DNA of 48,388 nucleotides. It comes from a virus. The DNA lies in IMG/VR virus record IMGVR_UViG_3300034190_002865, positions 1 to 48,388 of that record; one strand, given 5' to 3'. Positions 41,023 through 47,617 of this stretch are shown one piece after another (position 1 is the first letter of the stretch; every line of letters begins with the position of its first letter). The notes under the pieces are model-generated. The model did not search any database, was not told the origin of the DNA, and saw nothing but the letters and a program-made list of their open reading frames with translations. The position numbers and the translations under genes were made by a program.

Positions 41023-41240
41023 TAAGACACTCCTTTTCGGAAAGGTGGGGAACATTGTACTTGAAGCTCGCCGTTTAGGATAGGCAAGGGGAAGGTTGTT
41101 ACAGGCTGCCCTGTAGCGCAAGAACCTGAGTGATATCCTATTATCGGTAGGGCAGATAACAAGACAAGTATTGCACCTGTAACAAGCACAACATCGCTTA
41201 TCGGTAGGGTTCGTTTCTTAATCGGGGTTTCAGTAGCCAT
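41022..41240 (-). CDS. Small membrane or exported protein
   Basis: A 72-residue protein (MATETPIKKRTLPISDVVLV ...) with one hydrophobic segment (VVLVTGAILVLLSALPIIGY) and two Cys beyond it. A TTG two codons upstream (41246) has better spacing from AAGGA (8 bases) than this ATG (14), so the start is ambiguous. Unknown function. Confidence 0.7.
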   Translation of the reverse strand: MATETPIKKRTLPISDVVLVTGAILVLLSALPIIGYHSGSCATGQPVTTFPLPILNGELQVQCSPPFRKGVS

Positions 41241-41260
41241 ATTCAAAATGTAATTCCTTA

Positions 41261-41407
41261 TCAGTCAATTAGTAGAGCGATTCCGCCAGCATAGAAGAAA
41301 ACTATACATGCAGTCCCAAGTATTTTGATTGTTTTATTCCTATCTTCTTGTGCCCATAGAAGCGCCAAGAAGAACGACATTGATCCAAGCTTTAATATAG
41401 TTTCCAT
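41261..41407 (-). CDS. 48-residue two-span membrane protein
   Basis: METILKLGSMSFFLALLWAQ followed by EDRNKTIKILGTACIVFFYA and GGIALLID. GAGAGG lies 7 bases before the ATG. Two short hydrophobic segments are separated by a charged loop. Small toxin-like or holin-like topology; function unknown. Confidence 0.72.
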   Translation of the reverse strand: METILKLGSMSFFLALLWAQEDRNKTIKILGTACIVFFYAGGIALLID

Positions 41408-41437
41408 TTCAATACCTCTCCGTATTGTCTATCTAGT

Positions 41438-41728
41438 TTAACAACGTTTACCGCAACCTGAACATGTTGTTCCGATTGTTACTATTGATCCTTGGCAATA
41501 AGGGCATACCCCTGTTACGGGTTTGAACTTTTTACGACGCTCACGATCAATATCATTATGCTTCCGTCTATTCTTTTCAGAAGTGCTAGACTTAGCTGAC
41601 AAGCACACCATATCTTTAGGATAGAAAGGCTCTTTCTCTCCCCAATATTCCTTACACCCATCGCAGGTGCATTCGTTAGAGTGGTGTAACGTTTTCAATT
41701 GTCTTGACCGGTTTGCGGAGTTCATCAT
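41438..41728 (-). CDS. Double zinc-ribbon-like small protein
   Basis: A 96-residue basic protein with CTCDGC near residue 20 and CPYC ... CSGCGKRC at the end, two Cys pairs suited to zinc binding, separated by a Lys/Arg-rich linker (EKNRRKHNDIDRERRKKFKP). GAGG is 8 bases before the ATG. Probably binds nucleic acid or a host protein. Confidence 0.78.
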   Translation of the reverse strand: MMNSANRSRQLKTLHHSNECTCDGCKEYWGEKEPFYPKDMVCLSAKSSTSEKNRRKHNDIDRERRKKFKPVTGVCPYCQGSIVTIGTTCSGCGKRC

Positions 41729-41738
41729 AGTAGTAACC

Positions 41739-41984
41739 TCAGTACCTAGTTGGCAGATCGATCATGTTGTGACCGAACTGTTTGATAAAAGCGTGCCTGT
41801 ATTCATGAATACCTATTTCTTCTACAGGTAGGAAGTAATTAATGTTATTAGTATTATCGCCATAAAACTTTAGCATCGCTTTGACGGCCTTTTCGCTAGT
41901 AGCATGTGCTATCTCTATAGATATTCCGCCCGCCCGCTCTCTTTTTACAAAGGCATATTGTTTGGTAGCGTTTATATTACTCAT
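41739..41984 (-). CDS. Small protein, unknown
   Basis: An 81-residue protein (MSNINATKQYAFVKRERAGG ...) without membrane segments or recognised motifs; AGG is 11 bases upstream of the ATG. It is the first gene after the terminator at 42017-42048. Confidence 0.7.
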   Translation of the reverse strand: MSNINATKQYAFVKRERAGGISIEIAHATSEKAVKAMLKFYGDNTNNINYFLPVEEIGIHEYRHAFIKQFGHNMIDLPTRY

Positions 41985-42009
41985 AACATTAGTTACCTGT
42001 TAAAGGGGA

Positions 42010-42048
42010 TAAAGAAAACCCCCAGCACCTGCAAAGACGCTGAGGGTT
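42010..42048 (-). terminator. Rho-independent terminator on the minus strand
   Basis: Stem CCCTCAGC (42046-42039) with GCTGGGGG (42026-42019), extended by AA/TT, 12-base loop, then TTTTCTTTAT on the minus strand. It follows the 241-residue early gene and would limit its read-through to the rest of the arm. Confidence 0.88.
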
Positions 42049-42078
42049 GTCCTCTCAAGATAAAGCATTAAGGGGGGT

Positions 42079-42804
42079 TTATGCCACTTGAGAAAGCTCT
42101 TTACTAGAAAGAGATAGAGAGGCGTCTGGGTCACCTGACTTGTCTTGCAACATCTTCGCCGCCATCTTGAGCATAGACACACGCTCATTTAGCTTAGCTT
42201 CGATAGCTTTGATCTCTTCAAAAACTTCTAATAGGATTGGATCGTCTTCCCCTGTTAGGTTTTTGATCTCAGTCAACGCATTTCCCACTGAGTTAGCATG
42301 TGTTTGATAGACATCAAACGATTCGTTCGCCGCTTTAGATGTTTTAGTTTTAGCAGGGCTTTCCGACGCCTTTGCCAACACTAATTCATCATTGATAGCT
42401 TTAGCCTCACCAGCATGTAACCGTGCTAGGTATGCCGCACGTTGAGTGTCATCAAGTTTATTGTATAAAGACTTTGACTTGATACACGAAACAACAGTGC
42501 CTGTATCATCCTTCTTAATCTTATACACTAAGCCTTGAACATGGCGTCCAATACGTTTAGCTCTATCAGCCATTGACGCGCTACCATTACTAATAAGATT
42601 ACTTACCAGCTTCTTGAATAGAGCACTGTCATGGTTGTTCGCTTCCATATGTTTGAAGCATGACCATAAAGCAGTTGAAAAGTTGGTAGTGTTGTGTTTT
42701 AAATCTTGACCTATGAACGTACTTACTAAGTGCTCATAATGTGCAAGTGTACCGACTTTAGGTGCTTCTTGTTTGTTGTTGGTGTTTTTAGTGTTGTTCG
42801 ACAT
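42079..42804 (-). CDS. Early protein of unknown function, 241 residues
   Basis: A soluble, helical protein (MSNNTKNTNNKQEAPKVGTL ...) with GGAGG nine bases before the ATG. Residues 15-125 form a folded helical part (HYEHLVSTFIGQDLKHNTTN; NNHDSALFKKLVSNLISNGS), then a Lys/Ala/Ser linker and a coiled-coil-like segment (EEIKAIEAKLNERVSMLKMA). Codon use is richer in GCA/GCT and CGT than its neighbours. Isolated by its own leader and a strong terminator, it is probably made early and in quantity. Confidence 0.82.
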   Translation of the reverse strand: MSNNTKNTNNKQEAPKVGTLAHYEHLVSTFIGQDLKHNTTNFSTALWSCFKHMEANNHDSALFKKLVSNLISNGSASMADRAKRIGRHVQGLVYKIKKDDTGTVVSCIKSKSLYNKLDDTQRAAYLARLHAGEAKAINDELVLAKASESPAKTKTSKAANESFDVYQTHANSVGNALTEIKNLTGEDDPILLEVFEEIKAIEAKLNERVSMLKMAAKMLQDKSGDPDASLSLSSKELSQVA

Positions 42805-42936
42805 AGTGTTAACCCTCCAAGGCTAAGACATAGATTTTATAAGGTAGGCGAATAGATAATTCTATTCTTTAAGCTATCGCAAGTTATAGGCAAGGGCTTA
42901 AAGGATAGAACTAAAGAGATATTACACGCTAGTCTC

Positions 42937-43032
42937 TCAATCATCATAGTAGTAAACGTTGGTTAGTTCACATACCATGTAATGATCTCCTAAACTAGCG
43001 TATAGTTTAGTTAATGAGTGATTAACAGTCAT
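42937..43032 (-). CDS. Possible 31-residue leader peptide
   Basis: MTVNHSLTKLYASLGDHYMV followed by CELTNVYYYDD. An internal Met (at MVCEL) has TAGGAG 8 bases upstream, which is better placed than anything before the first ATG, so the true product may be only 13 residues. Tyr-rich end. Low confidence. Confidence 0.35.
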   Translation of the reverse strand: MTVNHSLTKLYASLGDHYMVCELTNVYYYDD

Positions 43033-43046
43033 ACTATTACCAACTG

Positions 43047-43109
43047 TTAATGCTCTTTCTCCAAGCATAGAGGGCAAGATGTTGCCTTATTGCTAAGTCT
43101 ACCCACCAT
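43047..43109 (-). CDS. Possible 20-residue CPLC peptide
   Basis: MVGRLSNKATSCPLCLEKEH, with TAGGAG 12 bases upstream. The start region repeats that of the next tiny ORF. CPLC could be half a zinc site. Support is only the start context. Confidence 0.3.
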   Translation of the reverse strand: MVGRLSNKATSCPLCLEKEH

Positions 43110-43317
43110 GTAATGCTATGGCTCCTAGACTCTGGGCTGATTAACGTCGCCCCTTAGCGACTCCGTCTAATAGAGTAGAATATATAAGGCCGATTCAAGT
43201 GGCCCATCAGTATCTAATATGAGTTAACAGTGATCAGATAAAGACAGTTAATATATACTCCCTACTATCAAAAGGGATACTGCATTGTTATGTTAGTGAT
43301 TACTTACTAACATGTGG

Positions 43318-43569
43318 TTAGTCTATCTTGTGTCTACTCGGTAATCCTTTCTCACGATAGGATACCTTATCTGTAGAGATATACATTTGATTAACCTTGC
43401 ATTGCTTTACTTGCATTGCTTTACTTGCTCTTATCCTAGACTTACCGCCAAACTTAGGAACTGGTCGTCCTCTAAGTTCATTGACTAAAAACTCTCTTTC
43501 TTTGCCCGATAGAGGTCTGTTTAACTTAGCCTCTACCATCTTTACACGTTCCATTATACTAACAAACAT
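43318..43569 (-). CDS. First leftward gene, small basic protein with altered C-terminus
   Basis: An 83-residue protein with GAGG 7 bases before its ATG; the first gene after the control region. Residues 6-50 (MERVKMVEAKLNRPLSGKER ...) are helical and basic. A 14-bp tandem duplication at 43397-43424 shifts the frame: without it the protein would end at RASKAMQG, so the last about 30 residues (VKQCKVNQMYISTDKVSYRE ...) are newly gained. Function unknown; probably an early regulator or host-takeover protein. Confidence 0.7.
   Translation of the reverse strand: MFVSIMERVKMVEAKLNRPLSGKEREFLVNELRGRPVPKFGGKSRIRASKAMQVKQCKVNQMYISTDKVSYREKGLPSRHKID
43397..43424. repeat. 14-bp tandem duplication inside a gene
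   Basis: TTGCATTGCTTTAC occurs twice in succession, followed by TTGC. Because 14 is not a multiple of 3, gain or loss of one copy changes the frame of the leftward gene. Confidence 0.95.
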
Positions 43570-43671
43570 ATAACAACCTCAAGCCTTTAAAAGAGATAAT
43601 TACTAACTATACAGTAAATATATAGTGAGCGATAAGAACAACGTAATTAATAAATGATTACATGAATAACT

Positions 43672-43690
43672 ATTGCATGGTGTGTGCCAA
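43672..43690 (-). promoter_or_regulatory. Sigma54-type (-24/-12) promoter for the leftward arm
   Basis: Minus strand TTGGCACACACCATGCAAT: TTGGCAC at -24 and TGCA at -12 with exactly 10 bases between GG and GC, matching the sigma54 consensus YTGGCACGRNNNTTGCW except at three less conserved positions. It would start transcription near 43660, about 90 bases before the first leftward gene. Confidence 0.45.
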
Positions 43691-43766
43691 CTTTAGAAAG
43701 TGTATATAAATCAATGAGTTACGTGTAATAGTGTATGTATGTACAGTACGTGTAATGGTACAGTAA

Positions 43767-43815
43767 GTAACACAACATGTAACAATAGGTAACACAGTAA
43801 CACAATGGGTAACAC
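43767..43815 (+). repeat. Five GTAACA(C) iteron-like repeats
   Basis: Copies begin at 43767, 43779, 43789, 43797 and 43809 (spacing 12, 10, 8 and 12), all in one orientation; four are GTAACAC and one GTAACAA. They could be binding sites for an initiator or regulator. Confidence 0.75.
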
Positions 43816-43984
43816 ATGATAGTATTGTCGAGGTAATAGCATGGTACACAATACAGAGTATAAGAGGGTAGATAGTTATAACTAATAAGCATATGTATTG
43901 TGTCTATAAAGAGAAGGGACAATACCGTAGCGAGGTAGCAGTGTGAGTGAGAATGTTAAGGTGAATGTGTTTCATAATACAAAT

Positions 43985-44003
43985 GAGAATGATTATCATT
44001 ACC
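43985..44003. promoter_or_regulatory. Fur-box-like operator
   Basis: GAGAATGATTATCATTACC matches the 19-bp Fur consensus GATAATGATAATCATTATC at 16 positions and contains the perfect palindrome AATGAT-T-ATCATT. It lies between the repeats and the rightward promoter. Confidence 0.6.
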
Positions 44004-44006
44004 TAG

Positions 44007-44041
44007 TAAGTACTAACTGGGGCAGTAAGTAAGTACTAACT
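44007..44041 (+). repeat. Two 12-bp direct repeats
   Basis: TAAGTACTAACT at 44007-44018 and 44030-44041, start to start 23 bases, about two helical turns, so proteins could bind on the same face. AGTAAGC nearby (about 44071) may be a partial third copy in reverse. Confidence 0.85.
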
Positions 44042-44185
44042 ATAGTGGGGTAGAAGGGGGGAAGGGGGTAGTGCTTACTATATGCATTTCAACTCATTAT
44101 TTTCTAACAAAAATTACCATAACCGACTTTCCCTAGAATTAATTAAAAATAATTTAATATTTATTTGAACGTTCTTTAAAAAAAG

Positions 44186-44211
44186 TTGTCTAAGAGATCA
44201 TTAATTATAAT
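44186..44211 (+). promoter_or_regulatory. Possible rightward promoter
   Basis: A perfect TATAAT (44206-44211) with TTGTCT upstream (44186-44191) and a short 14-base spacer, 24 bases before the first rightward ATG. The -10 is strong but the spacing is unusual, so an activator or an alternative -35 may be involved. Confidence 0.45.
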
Positions 44212-44234
44212 GATTAAAGAAAAGAGAGAAAGGT

Positions 44235-44360
44235 ATGTCTAAGAAAACAAAAGAGATAGCTAAGAGAAAGAGAAAGAATACCACTAAGAAAGATATTCCT
44301 GGTAAAGGGATGGCTAAGAAAGCAGCAGAAGCAATAGAGAAAAGAAAGAAGATGCTTAAG
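44235..44360 (+). CDS. 41-residue highly basic peptide
   Basis: MSKKTKEIAKRKRKNTTKKD followed by IPGKGMAKKAAEAIEKKKEDA. It is the first gene of the rightward arm, with AGAAAGG just before the ATG. About 40 percent Lys/Arg, so likely nucleic-acid-binding. Unknown function. Confidence 0.7.
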
Positions 44361-44407
44361 AGTATTTAGAAAAACTTATAAGAAGATTACGGGGAGTACC
44401 GTTTAGT

Positions 44408-44644
44408 ATGGGCGATGTAATAGATTTTACAGGACTAGAAGTAATAGATGAATCTTCCAATGATATCTTAGGGATGGCTAAGGATCATTTCTCTGACCTA
44501 CTTATTGTAGGATGGGATACGGATGATAAGCTCTCTTTGAGAACATCTATCGATGATTTTAAGGAAGTGATATACCTCCTTGAGCAAGCGAAGTTCACAC
44601 TTCTTAATCGACAGCATAACATACCTCCCACGGAAGATTACTAA
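44408..44644 (+). CDS. Small acidic protein
   Basis: A 78-residue protein (MGDVIDFTGLEVIDESSNDI ...) of a type common in small marine-phage gene sets, with a beta-alpha pattern (LLIVGWDTDDKLSLRTSIDD) and a helical end. GGGGAG lies 11 bases before the ATG. Function unknown. Confidence 0.75.
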   Translation: MGDVIDFTGLEVIDESSNDILGMAKDHFSDLLIVGWDTDDKLSLRTSIDDFKEVIYLLEQAKFTLLNRQHNIPPTEDY

Positions 44645-44647
44645 CCA

Positions 44648-44959
44648 ATGCCCAGTTCAAAGAATTATGTCAGAGACTACAAGCAAGAGAGGAAAGCTCA
44701 CTTGGAGAATGGCGGTCTAGAGACAGACAAGAAGAGAGCTAAGGCTCAGAGAGAAGCTAAGAAGGCTGGTAAAAGAACTACTGGCGATGGTAAGGATGCA
44801 GGACATAAGAAATCTCTTAAGTCTGGAGGATCATCCTCAGCCTCTAACCTTAAGTCACAGGATAGAAAGTCTAATAGATCAGCAGGTGGTAAGTCTGGCA
44901 GTAAGGCAGGTAAAGCTGCTGGAGCCAGGAAAGGCCATAAATCGAGAAAGGCGAAGTAA
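44648..44959 (+). CDS. Basic HNH-like protein, probably degenerate
   Basis: A 103-residue Lys/Gly/Ser-rich protein. The pattern GHKKSLKSGGSSSASNLKSQ followed by DRKSNRS lines up with the core of small phage HNH proteins (DH..PLS.GGSN...NL.......NRS), but the usual acidic residue before His is Gly, so cleavage activity is doubtful. The C-terminus (GKSGSKAGKAAGARKGHKSR) is histone-like. It may bind DNA during packaging or replication. Confidence 0.7.
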   Translation: MPSSKNYVRDYKQERKAHLENGGLETDKKRAKAQREAKKAGKRTTGDGKDAGHKKSLKSGGSSSASNLKSQDRKSNRSAGGKSGSKAGKAAGARKGHKSRKAK

Positions 44960-44961
44960 TT

Positions 44962-45360
44962 ATGAGTATTCCAGTACTTGGTCCAATACTTAATGTGGTG
45001 ACAGAGGGCATGTCCTTCTGGAGAGACACTAAAAGAGCTAAGCACAGCATGAAGATGGCAGGTATTGAAAACCGTACTCGTCTTCTATTGTCTGAGCAAG
45101 AAGCTAACCATGAGTGGGAGATGAAGGCTTTAGAGACATCTTCTAAGACGCTCAAACACCTTTCTTTCTTTTTCTTTGCTGGCCCTATCCTTATTACTGT
45201 TGTCAACCCTACGTACGGCTCTACCATCTGGGTAAACCTTCAAGCAGTGCCAGAAGGGTTCATGCAAATATATTATGCTATTACAGGCTCTATATGGGGT
45301 GTAGCAGCGTTAAAAGATCACGGTGTAAGTCTAAAAGGCTTACTAGGAAATAAGAAATAG
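44962..45360 (+). CDS. Holin candidate (gene-transfer-agent three-span type)
   Basis: A 132-residue protein. Residues 1-65 are a charged helical domain (RDTKRAKHSMKMAGIENRTR ... EWEMKALETS), followed by hydrophobic segments at about 66-82 (LKHLSFFFFAGPILITVV) and 104-119 (IYYAITGSIWGVAALKD). This layout, helical head, hydrophobic pair and basic tail, matches the 3TM holin family found beside tail genes in marine phages. It lies immediately upstream of the tailspike, two genes from the HNH-like gene. Confidence 0.72.
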   Translation: MSIPVLGPILNVVTEGMSFWRDTKRAKHSMKMAGIENRTRLLLSEQEANHEWEMKALETSSKTLKHLSFFFFAGPILITVVNPTYGSTIWVNLQAVPEGFMQIYYAITGSIWGVAALKDHGVSLKGLLGNKK

Positions 45361-45363
45361 ATA

Positions 45364-47601
45364 ATGGCTAAGATAACTTTAGACGATACCGTATCTGGAT
45401 TCTCCAACACTACTATTAATAGTAACAGTGATAAGATTGAGACAGAGTTAAACAATAAGGTATTATACAGAGACAACCCATCTGGAGAAGCTAACCAGAT
45501 GGAGAACCTATTAGACATGAACTCTAATAGGATCATTAACCTTCCTAATGCAACTACCTCATCAGAGCCAGCTACGTATGGGCAGCTTCTGAACTCTGCA
45601 ACAATCAGTGTGTACAGCGGGACTCTAAGGGAAGAATTTTCTGCTACCGAAGGACAGACAGTATTCACCCTTACTTTGGGGGAGTATGTTGTAGGGGCTA
45701 ATAACCTTTCAGTGTATGTCAATGGCGTTAGGCAAAGGACTGCGGAGTATATTGAGACATCTTCAACAGTATTCACCTTCTTAGAGGGGCTAGATGCATC
45801 CGACAGCTGTGTGGCGATAATCAATGAACAGGTAGAGACAGGGGAGGTGGTTACTGCGGGCAATACAACTATCACTGTCAACGGAGTAACTACCAATGTA
45901 AGCTCCTATATCAATAATAAGTATGCTACAGACTATGCAGATTTAAGAACTAAATTAGGTAATGGGATTTTTTCTGACGGAGACCATGTAACTCTAACGG
46001 ACGAGAAGATTGCCGGAACGTTCGCAATACGAACCAGGATTGCAGAGAGCGACAACACCGGGACTATTATCACTGACGGAGGCTCTCTTTGCGCTCATAG
46101 GATATATGACGGCCATCTGAATGTTCAGTGGTTTGGTGCAGTTGGCGATGCTATTACAGATGATAGCACGGCTATCCAAAGAGCAATAGACGAGGTAGAG
46201 TCTGGAGAGATCCCAGGGGTAGTGCTAATTCCCAGTGGGACGTATCTATGTGATACGGGACTGGTAGTGGACACTTCCATAACATCTATAAAAGGTGATG
46301 GAGCGGTTCTACAGTTTACAAACCTTGCTGTCAACGGAGACGCTATCACCTTAACCTCCGAGGTTAACGGGTATGCCGGAGGCGGTTATTACACCGCTAC
46401 GAACTATATCGAAGGTGTTAGGTTCAAGGGGAGAGAGGGGGCGAGTGAAGGTGCGGCACCTCTTCCCGGACAAGAGCTAAATTGCTTTAAGATAGAGCGT
46501 GGCGTAGCTCAGATTATGTTCGGGTATGAGATAAGAAATTGCGTTATCAATAACTTCACAATCTCGATTGAGCTTGGGGACGAGGCCTGGGGAACAACCT
46601 TTAGAAATTGTAATTTCGCTTTCAACCAGACGAATTATTATGCCCCTTTAGGGGTAGCGGCGTCAGGGGCTAAATTTCTTTTCGATGCATGTATCTTCCA
46701 AAACGGTAAGACTTGCTTCAATATTGAGAACCAGCAGGGCACGACATACGTATCTAACTCCAATATAGAAGCCATGACAGACAACTTCTTCTACCTAAAT
46801 GGAGGGGAATTTTATATCTCAAACTGCCATATCGAGCAGGCTGGCGGGCATACATCGAGCTACTTTTTTAGACGAGATAGCGCATCTAATCCTGGAGCTA
46901 TCTCTTATCTCTCGTTGAGCAATTCATTACTAATTGTGAAGAATACAAGAACCTCCCCGGTCTTTGATATCTCCAGCACCGTCTCTTGGAAGATAAGCGG
47001 CGGAGACATCTTAACAGGGACATCCACATATACAGGGTCTTACTTCGAATCAGATGGGACTGGCGGAGGTGGGGGCAGCCTCTCCATCATCGGGACTCAT
47101 TTTGAAAAAGGGGTGGGAGTCCCAGATATTTTTGGAGGACTTGACTCTGCTATAGATGTTACAGCGATGTGGAACAAAACACCTAGTCAGGCAAACTGTA
47201 TATACTTTCCCGCATTTCCAGCTCCTACTGGAACAGCCACCCTTACCAGCTCCGAACTGGATAGATATGATGAAGGTACATGGACGCCCACACCAGTGTC
47301 CTTAACAGTAACTGGCTCTCCTATATATACAGCTAGTTATACCCGTATAGGGAACACTGTGTTTGGAACATTGACGATAGATCCAAATGGCGGGACAACG
47401 GCATCTACAGCAGGGACGACCAGGTTTACCGGCGTCCCTTATACGATAAAGACAGGGGAAGGTTTTGCAGCCTCGTGCATTACTGATACAACTCTTGATC
47501 AAGGGTCTGGGAGAGTTGAAGGGTCGTCAGTATATCCTCCTACATGGTCAGCCGACTCTTTAAAGAGGTATGTCACTTTCCAATATACGGCAGACGCATA
47601 A
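45364..47601 (+). CDS. Tailspike with pectate-lyase-like beta-helix
   Basis: A 745-residue receptor-binding protein. Residues 1-60 (ITLDDTVSGFSNTTINSNSD ... MNSNRIINLPNATTSSEPAT) are a tail-attachment start of the T7-fibre type. Residues about 90-160 are a beta linker. From about 255 (VQWFGAVGDAITDDSTAIQR) begins a pectate-lyase-superfamily beta-helix extending to about 590. The C-terminal about 115 residues begin EGTWTPTP, shared with the protein at the left window edge. It probably binds and may cleave a host polysaccharide; catalytic residues cannot be assigned by eye. Confidence 0.88.
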   Translation: MAKITLDDTVSGFSNTTINSNSDKIETELNNKVLYRDNPSGEANQMENLLDMNSNRIINLPNATTSSEPATYGQLLNSATISVYSGTLREEFSATEGQTVFTLTLGEYVVGANNLSVYVNGVRQRTAEYIETSSTVFTFLEGLDASDSCVAIINEQVETGEVVTAGNTTITVNGVTTNVSSYINNKYATDYADLRTKLGNGIFSDGDHVTLTDEKIAGTFAIRTRIAESDNTGTIITDGGSLCAHRIYDGHLNVQWFGAVGDAITDDSTAIQRAIDEVESGEIPGVVLIPSGTYLCDTGLVVDTSITSIKGDGAVLQFTNLAVNGDAITLTSEVNGYAGGGYYTATNYIEGVRFKGREGASEGAAPLPGQELNCFKIERGVAQIMFGYEIRNCVINNFTISIELGDEAWGTTFRNCNFAFNQTNYYAPLGVAASGAKFLFDACIFQNGKTCFNIENQQGTTYVSNSNIEAMTDNFFYLNGGEFYISNCHIEQAGGHTSSYFFRRDSASNPGAISYLSLSNSLLIVKNTRTSPVFDISSTVSWKISGGDILTGTSTYTGSYFESDGTGGGGGSLSIIGTHFEKGVGVPDIFGGLDSAIDVTAMWNKTPSQANCIYFPAFPAPTGTATLTSSELDRYDEGTWTPTPVSLTVTGSPIYTASYTRIGNTVFGTLTIDPNGGTTASTAGTTRFTGVPYTIKTGEGFAASCITDTTLDQGSGRVEGSSVYPPTWSADSLKRYVTFQYTADA

Positions 47602-47617
47602 AGAATAAGAGATTGAT

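Larger units (their letters stand above)
42805..43317 (-). other. Early leader region with very small ORFs
   Basis: No large gene in 513 bases. It contains the two tiny ORFs listed separately, a duplicated start region (TAGGAG ... CATTACATGGT at about 42970-43000 and 43105-43132), hairpins GTCGC/GCGAC with loop TAAGGG (about 43147-43162) and GAATAGA/TCTATTC (42848-42865). It may act as a translational or attenuation leader for the 241-residue gene. Confidence 0.5.
43570..44234. other. Divergent control region / candidate replication origin
   Basis: 665 AT-rich bases between the two arms with no protein gene. It holds the sigma54-type promoter, the GTAACA repeats, the Fur-like box, the direct repeats and a rightward promoter, listed separately, and a purine-rich run (about 44046-44070). 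An origin is inferred from repeat content, AT-richness and the divergent position. Confidence 0.6.

Noticed and set aside
41022-41121. Longer start for the 83-residue gene ending at 40771
   Set aside because: The upstream extension lies entirely inside the preceding gene, and a much better ribosome-binding site exists before the ATG at 41022.
43719-43922. Minus-strand open frame of 67 codons rich in Tyr and Cys
   Set aside because: It is a by-product of the GTAACA/GTAC-rich control region; low complexity, no ribosome-binding site, and it overlaps the repeats and regulatory sites.
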